In this document: in pieces, positions 1 through 7,887 of the stretch
Numbering within the stretch: position 1 is the first letter of the stretch
Layout: the number at the start of each line of letters is the position of its first letter
Assembly: GCA_964481705.1 (NCBI GenBank)
Contig: CAYZUC010000091.1
Location: 1-11,011, forward strand
From: CAYZUC01 sp964481705
GTDB taxonomy: Bacteria; Bacillota; Clostridia; Lachnospirales; Lachnospiraceae
Length of the DNA: 11,011 nt
Direction: 5' to 3'
Notes under the pieces: generated by a model
The model's input: the letters and a program-made list of their open reading frames with translations, nothing else
Database searches by the model: none
What the model was told of the DNA's origin: nothing
Program-made: the position numbers and the translations under genes

Positions 1-61
1 GGAAAAGAAGTTAAAAAATAACGAAATGCATTAAAACAGCTGTGAATAGTAACTACGAAAA

Positions 62-2371
62 GTGAAAAAGAGAACAGCAACGAAGGTCATGAGTTATATG
101 CTCACAATAGCAATGATAGTGGGAGGACTCAGCTTGTCACCGCTTGCAACAGTGGAGGTAAGAGCAGATGCAACGACTAAGGATGTAAATTTGAATGTTG
201 GTAATAACATTGCAGGATTAACGAAAGGCAGTGACTATACCAGTAGCAGCTCAGTTTATTATGGCAGCCATAATACTCTTATTGTATGTTCATGGAAAAT
301 TGCTGAAACACCTACTGATAAACTGACATTATTCAGTACAGAGTGTATAGGAGGTTTACATAAATATGATGGTAGTCAACATAATAATTGGAGTGGCTCA
401 GATATATGCAAGTATTTGAACGGTACAGATTCTTATGTCGAAAATGGATTATTACCTACATATTTTACTGATATAGAGAAAAGTGATACAGCAATCAGTG
501 CCTATGGAACCACGGATACCACAGGACCAAATGCATCATCTATAGATATTAGCCAGAAAATTGTATTACCTTCCGTGATGGAAGTACGTGATGGTTCATG
601 GGGACTTAATAATTCAACAAGAGCTGCTGGGGATATCTGGTGGCTTCGATCCCCAAGTTCCGTTGATAGGTTGGCCACGTACGTACATGACGATGGCGTC
701 ATTAATAGTAATGGTGATATGCCTGTCCATTTAGAATTTGGCGTTCGACCGGCTTTCAATTTGAATCTATCATCCATCCTCTTCACATCGGCGATCGGAG
801 CGAGCAAATCAACCTTCGCATCCATCAGTGAGAATTATGTCAGTGATAACACATGGAAATTGACTTTAATCGATGCGAATGATACTTCCTTTGAGGCTTC
901 GTTACCGACTACAGTAACGGCGGGAGAGACTGTGACCGTATCAGTAAATACAGCAGGAAGTGGAAGCGTATCTTATAACAAGACCTCAGCCATGCTCGTA
1001 GACAGCAATGGGATGGTTGTAGCCTATGGCAGTATCGGGGATGTAGCTACCGGTGAGAAATCATTCCGGATTCCTGATTCCATTGCGATAGGAACCTATC
1101 AATTGAAAGTCTTTCCGGAGCAGGTCAATTCCGGAAATCAGACCGATTATGCCGGACAGGTTGTGGAACAGCAAATCAATGTAGCTTCGGTTTCATCTGT
1201 TACTGTCAGTCCAAATGCAGTCAGTGTAAATAAAGGGAAATCCCAGTCATTTACGGCAACGGTAAGTGGAGATAACTCACCATCCCAGGCTGTATCCTGG
1301 AGAGTGGATGGAAAAAACAGTAACGATACTACAATTTCAAATAATGGACTGCTTACAATTGCACTTGACGAGACAGCGACACAACTGACCGTAACAGCGA
1401 CCTCAACGGCAGATCCCGATAAAGAAGGAACAGCGACTATTACGGTATTAGAGCCAATCTATCATACGATTACAGTCAATGTATCTCCGGAAAATGCCGG
1501 AACTGTTATAGGTGGTGGACAGGTCATCGAAGGACAAAGTACGACGTTAACGGCCACAGCCAATACCGACTATAGATTTAAGGAATGGACTAAGAATGGA
1601 AGCAGAGTCAGTACTGATACAAGCTTTACTGTTTCAAACATCATGGAGGATGCCACCTATACCGCAGTGTTTGAACCTTCCTATGTATACGATGAAGGAA
1701 TCTGTGTGGTAAAACAAAAGGTAGATGTCTCAAAACGCTTTGCTACGACAGAGAAAATCAAGAGATACCGCGTAAAGCCTTCAAAATATGCATCGGTCAA
1801 CAGCAAAGGAGTTGTCCTTGCAAAGAAGGCTGGCGAGGTTACCATTAGGGCATATAAGAAAGTAGGCAAAAAGTACGAACCGGTTGGTGGAGAGGTTAAG
1901 CTGAAAATCGAGAAGCCGAAGCTAACCAAGATAACAGCCACGAAGGTGGGACAGAAAGCTGAGCTTTTAGACCACCTGAAGAACAGTACGAATCGTCCAA
2001 CCAAATGGAAGATATCCAAAACGAAAGCAGCTACTCTGGATGAGACAACAGGAGAAGTGACAGCCGTAAAGAACGGAACAGCTACCATAACAGCGTATTT
2101 TGGAGAGAGTAAGAATGCCGCAAAATACACGACTAAGGTCACCGTGAAGATTCCGCGTCTCAGTGCATCAAAGGTAAAACTTCGTGTAGGAAAGTCCAGG
2201 AAGCTTAAGGTGATGAATACCACTGTAAAACCGACAGCTTGGAAATCCTCCAACCCTTCTGTTGCAACCGTGGATACGAAAGGTAAAATCAAAGCAGTTG
2301 CAGTGGGAGAATCAACGATATCCGCGACCGTAGATGGAGTCGATTATTCCTGCACGGTGACTGTAAAGTAA
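62..2371 (+). CDS. Secreted DUF6273 / Ig-like multidomain surface protein
   Basis: A 769-residue exported protein of unknown function, probably cell-surface or extracellular. Residues 1-35 form a signal peptide: KKR, then a hydrophobic stretch, with likely cleavage after VRA at 33-35. Residues about 55-240 match the DUF6273 pattern, with SDICKYLN around Cys116, WWLRSP at 193-198 and GVRPAF at 227-232. A beta-rich linker domain follows. Then come a Big_2-like Ig module (about 377-461), a divergent InlB-B-type repeat (about 466-540, with FKEW and YTAVFEP) and three lysine-rich Big_2-like modules (about 545-769, with WKSSNPSVATVD near the end). No LPXTG, SLH or choline-binding motif is visible, so anchoring is unknown. 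The GTG start is chosen because the paralogue at 4380 starts with GTG at the same place before the same conserved N-terminus. No good Shine-Dalgarno site precedes it, and no promoter is visible in the 61 bases upstream. Seen: motifs and signal peptide. Inferred: adhesion or ligand binding. Confidence 0.9.
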   Translation: MKKRTATKVMSYMLTIAMIVGGLSLSPLATVEVRADATTKDVNLNVGNNIAGLTKGSDYTSSSSVYYGSHNTLIVCSWKIAETPTDKLTLFSTECIGGLHKYDGSQHNNWSGSDICKYLNGTDSYVENGLLPTYFTDIEKSDTAISAYGTTDTTGPNASSIDISQKIVLPSVMEVRDGSWGLNNSTRAAGDIWWLRSPSSVDRLATYVHDDGVINSNGDMPVHLEFGVRPAFNLNLSSILFTSAIGASKSTFASISENYVSDNTWKLTLIDANDTSFEASLPTTVTAGETVTVSVNTAGSGSVSYNKTSAMLVDSNGMVVAYGSIGDVATGEKSFRIPDSIAIGTYQLKVFPEQVNSGNQTDYAGQVVEQQINVASVSSVTVSPNAVSVNKGKSQSFTATVSGDNSPSQAVSWRVDGKNSNDTTISNNGLLTIALDETATQLTVTATSTADPDKEGTATITVLEPIYHTITVNVSPENAGTVIGGGQVIEGQSTTLTATANTDYRFKEWTKNGSRVSTDTSFTVSNIMEDATYTAVFEPSYVYDEGICVVKQKVDVSKRFATTEKIKRYRVKPSKYASVNSKGVVLAKKAGEVTIRAYKKVGKKYEPVGGEVKLKIEKPKLTKITATKVGQKAELLDHLKNSTNRPTKWKISKTKAATLDETTGEVTAVKNGTATITAYFGESKNAAKYTTKVTVKIPRLSASKVKLRVGKSRKLKVMNTTVKPTAWKSSNPSVATVDTKGKIKAVAVGESTISATVDGVDYSCTVTVK

Positions 2372-2377
2372 TTTGTA

Positions 2378-2406
2378 TTGACAGTCGGTTTTACTAGCAT
2401 TATGAA
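2378..2406 (+). promoter_or_regulatory. Likely sigma-A promoter for the TfoX-domain gene
   Basis: A perfect -35 TTGACA lies at 2378-2383, 7 bases after the stop of the surface-protein gene. A 17-nt spacer leads to a weaker -10 TATGAA at 2401-2406. The start codon of the next gene is at 2452, giving a leader of about 40 nt. No hairpin terminator is seen between the two genes, so read-through from upstream is also possible. Confidence 0.5.
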
Positions 2407-2451
2407 TCACTATAACAACGAATAGAGAGCTTAAATTAAGGGAGGTATCAT

Positions 2452-2766
2452 ATGGCTTCAAGTAAAGCATATTTAGATTTTATTCTGGAACAGTTGTCTG
2501 AATTGGAGGAGATAACATATAGAGCTATGATGGGTGAATATATCATATATTACCGTGGAAAAATTGTTGGTGGCATATATGATGATAGACTGCTTGTAAA
2601 AGCGGTTAAATCAGCGATTGCATTTATGCCAGATGCGTTATATGAATCGCCTTATGAAGGGGCGAAAGAGATGTTGTTGGTTGATGATGTTGACAGTAAG
2701 GAATATCTGAGGGAACTTATTCTTGCTATGTATGACGAATTACCAGTGCCAAAGAAAAAGAAGTAA
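2452..2766 (+). CDS. TfoX N-terminal domain family protein
   Basis: A 104-residue protein that spans essentially one TfoX N-terminal domain. Visible family signs are an N-terminal helix ending in ITYRAMMGEYIIYY, followed by GKIVGGIYDDRLLVK and a helical C-terminus ending in four lysines. The domain is named after the proteobacterial competence regulator TfoX/Sxy. Stand-alone N-terminal versions in Firmicutes have no settled role, so a competence function should not be assumed. The start is well supported: AGGGAGGT at 2439-2446 sits 5 nt before the ATG. The gene has its own probable promoter at 2378-2406. It lies between a surface-protein gene and a decayed fragment of another surface-protein gene, with no obvious functional link to either. 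Confidence 0.85.
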   Translation: MASSKAYLDFILEQLSELEEITYRAMMGEYIIYYRGKIVGGIYDDRLLVKAVKSAIAFMPDALYESPYEGAKEMLLVDDVDSKEYLRELILAMYDELPVPKKKK

Positions 2767-2849
2767 TCAGATAAGCATGAATAAGAGGGACTATTGAAAG
2801 GACTTCAATTCTTTCATACGTCGAAAATTTGAACTAGATATTAGTTTTC

Positions 2850-3223
2850 CCACAGAAACTTGTCCGGTGCTGTAGTTGCTTTAAAATCATCCAAGAGCAT
2901 TATCTATAATGGAAAAGTACAACAACCCAAGGTTACTATCAGCTTCACAACATCAGAAAATAAGGTCGTGAAGCTAAAACAGGATAAGGATTACAAGCTT
3001 GCATATACGATCAATATCAATGCTGCAACAGTCAGCTCAGCAAATGCACCGACAGCGCGTATATACGGAATCGGCAAAGAGCACGGATGGAAAGGCAGGA
3101 GACTATAAAGTGGTCAAAATCCAGCCAGTAAAGAAGGGCGGAAGTATCGTCGGCTATCAGGTACAGGTGAAGGGAATGAATCACTATTCAGATAATGAAA
3201 AATGGATTTTTGATAAAAAGTAG
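2850..3223 (+). pseudogene. Decayed 3' fragment of a surface-protein gene (internal deletion, frameshift)
   Basis: This stretch copies the C-terminal repeat region of the large gene at 4380-7748. Bases 2860-3077 align without gaps to 6945-7162, with about 16 differences by hand count (about 93% identity). Bases 3078-3223 then align to 7600-7748, ending at an equivalent stop codon. The intervening 437 nt (7163-7599) are missing. Because 437 is not a multiple of three, the two parts lie in different frames: KSSKSI and KLKQDKDYKL in one, DGKAGDYKVV and VKGMNHYS in the other. There is no signal peptide, no N-terminal head and no ribosome site before the TTG at 2860. Homology fades upstream of about 2850. 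It is best read as a dead remnant of a third paralogue or a partial duplicate, not as a working gene. Confidence 0.88.
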
Positions 3224-3243
3224 TATGTTAAAACGCTCAGAAG

Positions 3244-3280
3244 TCACTAATAACAAATTGTTATAGATTAGTGGTTTTTA
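3244..3280 (+). terminator. Rho-independent terminator after the gene remnant
   Basis: CACTAAT at 3245-3251 pairs with ATTAGTG at 3267-3273. An inner AACA/TGTT pairing extends the stem beyond a small asymmetric bulge. The run GTTTTTATT follows. It insulates the DUF3990 module from upstream transcription. The stem overlaps the likely -35 region of the next promoter. Confidence 0.7.
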
Positions 3281-3293
3281 TTCGTGCTATAAT
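3264..3293 (+). promoter_or_regulatory. Extended -10 promoter of the DUF3791-DUF3990 operon
   Basis: A consensus TATAAT at 3288-3293 is preceded by TGC at 3285-3287, giving the extended -10 form TGnTATAAT. The -35 is poor: TAGATT at 3264-3269 with an 18-nt spacer is the best candidate, as expected where an extended -10 compensates. Transcription would start near 3300, inside an inverted repeat at 3295-3315. The same TTCGTG-N-TATAATA context occurs at 7888-7900. Confidence 0.7.
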
Positions 3294-3294
3294 A

Positions 3295-3315
3295 ATAGTG
3301 ATTTTATAACACTAT
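3295..3315. promoter_or_regulatory. Operator-like inverted repeat over the transcription start
   Basis: ATAGTG at 3295-3300 and CACTAT at 3310-3315 are perfect 6-bp arms with a 9-nt spacer. They begin 1 nt after the -10 box and cover the expected start of transcription. This is a common place for an autoregulatory repressor site. Alternatively it could form a weak 5' hairpin in the mRNA. Binding is inferred only. Confidence 0.4.
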
Positions 3316-3346
3316 ATAATTCATGAATGGAAAAGAGGCGATTCTA

Positions 3347-4036
3347 TTGAGCAAGCAGTCAGATATTGAAATGTTAGCCATTCAAGCAATGGAAGTGTAT
3401 GCTAAGAGAAATGGATTAGCTTCCAATACAGTAAATATTTTATTTCATAAACATCAAATATATGAAAAAATAGTATTACAACATGAGTATTTACATCAAA
3501 TTGCATTTGACGAAGTGATGGAATTTGTTGAGAATGCTTTAAAAGATGAATCAATGGAATTAGTCTTATTTCATGGAACAACCTCTCTTTTTGACGATGT
3601 GTCACTTGAAAAATCCCATAATAGAAGAGACTTTGGAATTGGATTTTATACAACGTTGTTGGAAAGCCAGGCAAAGGAATGGGGATATCGTCTGAGTCTT
3701 AGAGAAAAGAAAAAAGAGTATTATGTGTATCAGTACTTATTTTCTGAAACTGATAATCTGAAAGTAATGAGATTTGATTCCCTTAGTAAAGAATGGCTGG
3801 AATTCATTAAGGAAAATAGATCAATAGGAGGTTTACAACACAATTATGATGTTGTGATTGGACCGGTTGCAGATGATAATACGATGGAAACTGTTCAGTT
3901 GTACATTTCAGGAATACTTTCTTCAAATGAGGCAGTAAACAGACTCAAATATAATCAGGTTAATAATCAAGTTTCATTTCATACAAGAAAAGCGTTAGAA
4001 AACCTTAAATTGATGGGGAGGAATGATTATGAGTGA
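3347..4036 (+). CDS. DUF3791-DUF3990 fusion protein (ADP-ribosyltransferase-like toxin candidate)
   Basis: A 229-residue protein from TTG 3347. That start is preferred because AAAGAGG at 3332-3338 lies 8 nt before it, giving MSKQSD as the N-terminus. The upstream in-frame ATG at 3323 has no ribosome site and would add 8 residues. Residues about 4-65 are helical and resemble DUF3791 (DIEMLAIQAMEVYAKRNG, then YEKIVLQHEYLHQ and FDEVMEFV). Residues about 71-220 match DUF3990: LFHGTT with His76, RDFGIGFYTT, a QAKEWG helix, YDVVIGPVADD and a late NQVSFHT. The HGT start and the FGxGFYTT block are typical of ADP-ribosyltransferase-like folds, so NAD-dependent modification of an intracellular target is plausible but unproven. 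There is no signal peptide. The two domains are often separate neighbouring genes; here they are fused. The stop codon overlaps the next gene, so the pair is translationally coupled. Confidence 0.85.
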   Translation: MSKQSDIEMLAIQAMEVYAKRNGLASNTVNILFHKHQIYEKIVLQHEYLHQIAFDEVMEFVENALKDESMELVLFHGTTSLFDDVSLEKSHNRRDFGIGFYTTLLESQAKEWGYRLSLREKKKEYYVYQYLFSETDNLKVMRFDSLSKEWLEFIKENRSIGGLQHNYDVVIGPVADDNTMETVQLYISGILSSNEAVNRLKYNQVNNQVSFHTRKALENLKLMGRNDYE

Positions 4037-4265
4037 TGTGATATATACATTTAATGGTAATGACATCACAATGAATGTGTGTATTCAAATTCGAGCAGTG
4101 ATTGATATTCTTCAAGAACGATTAAATATTGATTTTATTGAGGCAATTAATTATTTTTATAGTTCCGAAACATACAGAACACTACAGGATACGCAAAACG
4201 GATTGTGGGCAGAATCGGCAGAGTATATAGCTGACAGGTATATGGAAGAGTCAGTTGCCATTTGA
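4029..4265 (+). CDS. Small partner protein of the DUF3990 module (antitoxin candidate)
   Basis: A 78-residue, acidic, mostly helical soluble protein. It contains NDITMNVCIQIRAVIDILQE, then FIEAINYFYSSETYRTL and a C-terminal LWAESAEYIADRYMEES. That late pattern (SxTYxxLxD, LWxES, a terminal helix) is what I recall for small proteins encoded beside DUF3990 genes, distantly DUF3791-like. I cannot assign it to a named family with certainty. GGGGAGG at 4015-4021 lies 7 nt before ATG 4029 but only 1 nt before ATG 4023, so 4029 is the better start. The start overlaps the last codons of the DUF3990 gene by 8 nt, and a strong terminator follows at 4305. The coupling fits a stoichiometric partner or antitoxin; that role is inferred from context. 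Confidence 0.75.
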   Translation: MSDVIYTFNGNDITMNVCIQIRAVIDILQERLNIDFIEAINYFYSSETYRTLQDTQNGLWAESAEYIADRYMEESVAI

Positions 4266-4304
4266 AGTTGTATTAATCATCTGGGGAGATGAATAAGAGC
4301 TTAG

Positions 4305-4339
4305 AAAGCCAGGTAAGGAGAGTCTTACTTTGGCTTTTT
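4305..4339 (+). terminator. Strong terminator after the DUF3990 operon (or attenuator for the next gene)
   Basis: AAAGCCA at 4305-4311 pairs with TGGCTTT at 4331-4337. An inner GTAAG/CTTAC stem extends it around a GAGAGT loop, and the T run ends at 4339. It closes the module begun at 3264. It lies only 41 nt before the GTG of the next surface-protein gene, with no convincing promoter between, so it may also act as an attenuator for that gene. Confidence 0.8.
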
Positions 4340-4379
4340 ATATTACGAACGAGGAAACGAAGAGAGCGAGGAAAAAAGA

Positions 4380-7300
4380 GTGAGAAACAAAACAGGAACA
4401 AAAATCATGAGTTATGTACTAACTGCCGCAATGGTGGTGGGAGGATTGGGTCTGTCACCGCTTGGTACAGTAGAGACAAGGGCAGAGGAAGCACTAGAGG
4501 TACAAGGGGCACAGATAGCACCAACTGTAAAGACTATTAATCGAAATGTCGGAGAAAGCATAGCAGGAATCAAAAATCCGAGAAATGGCGATGATGTTAA
4601 CTCATGGACAGGTACTACCGTTTATTATGGAAACAAAGCATATTATGTATTGGATAGAAATGGTGATTTGAATGGTCATTCTTCCATGGATGGTCACATG
4701 TTGTTGTTTTCAAAAGGTGTACTGGAGGATAGTGGAAGAGCTTTCGATGATACTAAATCCGATTGGACAACTAGTGATATTTGAACAGATTTGAATCATA
4801 AAGATGATAACAGTGGATTTTTTGATACATTTATTACAACCGAGAAGACAGCAATTAGTCAAACGACAATTAATAATGATAATACATCAGATTATTATGA
4901 TTACTATTCAGGTGATAGACCATATAGTTATCTATCAGGTTCAAATGATTATATATTTCTATTGGATTTGAATGATATGCGGAATACAAATTATGGATTT
5001 TGTTCAGATCCTACTGGTAATGATAAAAAAGCAGACCCCAATTGTACGAATTTGTGGTGGCTTCGTTCTCCTGGTGCTGATTATCGTGGTACCGCGGCTG
5101 TGAGTCATGATGGTACGATCCAGTGGAGCACTATAACGTACTCGACTGGGGGTTCAGCACGTCCTGCTTTTAATTTGGATTTATCAAAAGTGCTTTTTTC
5201 ATCGGTACCTGGAACCGGCTATGATATTTTTCGTCCGGTAGCTGTGACGGATGCAGACACATGGAAGTTGACACTAAATGGGACAGATACATCACTTGCT
5301 CCAAGTACAAGCGGTATTACAAGCCTTCCAATAGGATATAGTGGATACAATCTTCCTGTAACACATACAGCAGCAAATGCTGTTGGTTTATCCGGAGTGT
5401 CGCAGGTATCTGCTATGCTCACAGACAGTAACGGAGTTGTCTTGAATTATGGAAGAATTAATGAAGATTTAGATGCAACAGGTTCCAATGTAACAATTCC
5501 CGCAGGATTAAAATCAGGGAATTATAATTTATATGTATTTGCTGAAGATATAAATGAAGGAAATCTGACAAATTATGCGACGCCTTTGGGAACTGCGATT
5601 ACGATTACTGTAAGACCACCTGTATTCAATACTCCGGATCCGATTGCTCAAAATAGTATAACTGCATCGGTTACTTTTGATAAGGAAAGCCCACAAATGA
5701 TCGGAACTACCGTGACAGCCATCGTCAACTTATCAGGTACAGCAGCAACTGATGGTATTCATACCATTGGACTTTCCAGTAATACTGTTTCTGTACATGC
5801 TCCGTTGAATCGGACTGTGCATGTGAGTAAAGGAGAAAATGTATCGAAAACCGTTTCCTTTACCTTTGAAGTCGGAGAAGAAAATATTGAGGATCTGATT
5901 CTCAACAATTCCTTTCTGGCAGACACACATCTTTTCACAGCAGACCCAATGGTACAGAATTTTGGTACGGTGTCAGTCGATTATGCACCAATAGAGGCAC
6001 AGACAATCACGCTCCGTAATGTCGGAAATGGAGTGGTACGGAATCTACAGGCAGAGCTGACGGGAGAGAATGCAGGAGACTTTATCCTCGATACGACCGA
6101 TATGGCATCGGGACTGGTGACGAGTCTTGACGGTACTGCCGTTGTGACGAATCTGAATGGGGAAGCCTGTACCGAAACGACATTGAAGGTTCGTCCAAAG
6201 GACGGATTACTGTCGGATGGCATCCATGCGAAGAATTATCTGGCACAGGTGAAGCTGACCGCAGAGGATATGACAGATGTGGATGTTTCACTTGGATTTA
6301 CCGTTGTCTATAACCCGGATATTCCGGATTCGGAAAATCCAGAGAATCCTATGACGGACCCGGATACAAATGTGCACGCTTATCCCTTAAGTGCGAATGA
6401 AATCACGTTTACGAGTAAGAAAGCTTCTTATCCATACACGGGAAAACCGATCACACCGGCAGTTACCGTAAAGAGTGGAAAGACGAAGCTGAAACAAAAC
6501 GTGGATTATTTATTGACCTATCATAAGAATATTAACTGCGATACCGGTTCCTATGTGACGATTACCGGAATTGGGGAATATGGCGGAAGTATTCAGAAGT
6601 CCTTTACCATTTCACCACGCTCCTTTAAGAATGTGAGCATTGAGCCACTTGGATCACTGGTAAATACAGGTGATAATGCTGCGATGCAGTCAGAGCTGGA
6701 GCAAAGAGCAATTGTAAGAGACGGTGCAAAACAGCTCACCTTAGGACGTGATTATCAGCTTCTGTATAATGGAAAAGAAACACTTGCGGAAGGAATGGCA
6801 GATTCCGCATCGAATATTGCCAAAAACAATTCCTCTGATAAAGATGTTAGAGTTACCATGAAGGGAATCTCCGGTAATTATGTGACGGAGGTTGCAAAGA
6901 AAAGTACGAGTATTAAAGTAATAGATATTACAGGAAAGACAGATTTGTCTGCTGCTGTAGTTGCTTTAAAATCCTCTAAGAGCATTACCTATAATGGAAA
7001 GGTTCAAAAACCCAAGGTTACTATCACCTTCACAACATCAGAAAACAAAGTCGTGAAGCTAAAACAGGATAAGGATTACAAGCTTGTATATACGAACAAT
7101 GTCAATGCTGCAACAGTCAGCTCAGCAAATGCACCGACAGCACGTATATACGGAATTGGCAAGTATTATGGCAGTGCTTCCTGCAAGTTTGCCATTGAGC
7201 CTAAGTCGATGAAGCGTATTAGTATTGGAGCCATCCCAGACCAGTACTATACCGGAAATCCGATCATCAGAATGAACCTTGTCGTAAAGGCTGGAAGTAC

Positions 7301-7748
7301 CCGTCTGCAGGAAGGTACGGACTATACTGTAAGCTACAACAATGCAATAGAGGTATCAACCAAAACTTCAAAAGCTTCCGCAGTCGTGACGCTGAAGGAT
7401 AATAAGAACTTTACTTTTGCAGACAAAGCCAAAAAGACAGGAAAGACCTTCAAAATCGTAAAAGCCCGTTTAAATAAAAAGACTGCAACGATTGCATTAG
7501 TTAGTGGAAATGGATTGATTGTAAGTGGAAATGAGATCATAGAAGGAACACCTACCAAGCAAAATGTCGTTGTGACCTATCAGGGAGAAGCATTGACCCA
7601 GAGCACGGATGGAAAGGCAGGAGACTATAAAGTGGTCAAAATCCAGCCGGTAAAGAAGGGCAGAGGTGTCGTCGGTTATCAGGTACAGGTGAAGGGAATG
7701 AATCACTATTCAGGTAATGGAAAAAAAGGATTTTTCGTAAGGAAATAG
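4380..7748 (+). pseudogene. Large secreted DUF6273 / Ig-like repeat protein, interrupted by in-frame TGA
   Basis: One reading frame of 1122 codons, a paralogue of the protein at 62-2371, split by a single TGA (codon 135, 4782-4784). GAGG at 4368-4371 lies 8 nt before the GTG start. The 134-residue first part carries the signal peptide (SYVLTAAMVVGG, cleavage near TRA or AEE) and half of the DUF6273 head. The 3' part (about 4785-7748) carries the rest: WWLRSPG at residues 226-232 and ARPAFNLDL. It continues with a linker domain shared with the paralogue, an ASH/SPD-2-like beta domain (about 528-643, with QTITLRNVGNG), and three or four YTGKP-type Ig-like repeats (about 683-745, 869-941, 955-1027 and a degenerate end). 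No LPXTG or SLH signal is seen. A restart at TTG 4791 has no ribosome site and would lack the signal peptide, so a useful product needs read-through. Otherwise this is a young pseudogene: no other stop or frameshift occurs in about 3.4 kb. Confidence 0.8.
4782..4784 (+). other. In-frame TGA aligned with Cys116 of the paralogue
   Basis: The gene reads GAT ATT TGA ACA GAT TTG AAT. The paralogue reads GAT ATA TGC AAG TAT TTG AAC at 401-421. The TGA therefore falls exactly on a cysteine codon inside the DUF6273 SDI-x-x-x-LN motif, where I recall many relatives carrying arginine. A point change from TGC, TGT or CGA would explain it. No convincing selenocysteine insertion hairpin is visible directly downstream; there is only a weak ATCA/TGAT pairing. 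Confidence 0.85.
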
Positions 7749-7808
7749 AACTGGATTAATAAGGGATTTCATAAAGATTTAAATAAAGTAAACTAAGGGT
7801 ATTAGAAG

Positions 7809-7843
7809 CGGCTGTGAATCAAATATGATTCATAGCCGTTTTT
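7809..7843 (+). terminator. Strong rho-independent terminator after the large surface-protein gene
   Basis: CGGCTGTGAATC at 7809-7820 pairs over 12 positions with GATTCATAGCCG at 7827-7838, with one G-T wobble. The loop is 6 nt and TTTTT follows at 7839-7843. It lies 61 bases past the stop codon. A conserved strong terminator suggests the broken gene was expressed until recently. Confidence 0.92.
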
Positions 7844-7887
7844 ATGATTGCCTCTTTAACAGATTAATATAGAATAGTGATGTTTGT

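Noticed and set aside
1..21. Possible 3' end of an upstream gene: GKEVKK followed by TAA in frame 1
   Set aside because: Only six codons are visible, so it cannot be told from chance. It would fit a gene ending 41 nt before the first surface-protein gene.
1681..2292. Long minus-strand frame of 203 codons opposite the first surface-protein gene
   Set aside because: It is an antisense shadow of the lysine-rich Big_2 repeats. No promoter or ribosome site is seen, and the product is low-complexity Phe/Val/Ser-rich.
2777..2787. ATGAATAAGAG occurs at 2777 and 4289, and its first nine bases again at 8207, all between genes
   Set aside because: The flanking sequences do not align convincingly, and short AT-rich words recur by chance. 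No ribosome site supports a leader peptide.
2800..2825. Possible hairpin TGAAAG...CTTTCA after the TfoX-domain gene
   Set aside because: The stem is only 6 bp, the loop is 10 nt, and no T run follows, so it is not a credible terminator.
4289..4540. An 83-codon frame starting at ATG 4289
   Set aside because: It runs through a terminator hairpin and then overlaps the well-supported signal-peptide region of the next gene in another frame. GGGGAG sits directly against the ATG with no spacing. The product is Arg/Lys-rich and unlike any protein I know.
4785..4824. Selenocysteine insertion element after the TGA
   Set aside because: Only a 4-bp ATCA/TGAT pairing and a GATT/AATC pairing with a 2-nt loop are visible. 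Neither resembles a bacterial SECIS stem-loop at the required distance.
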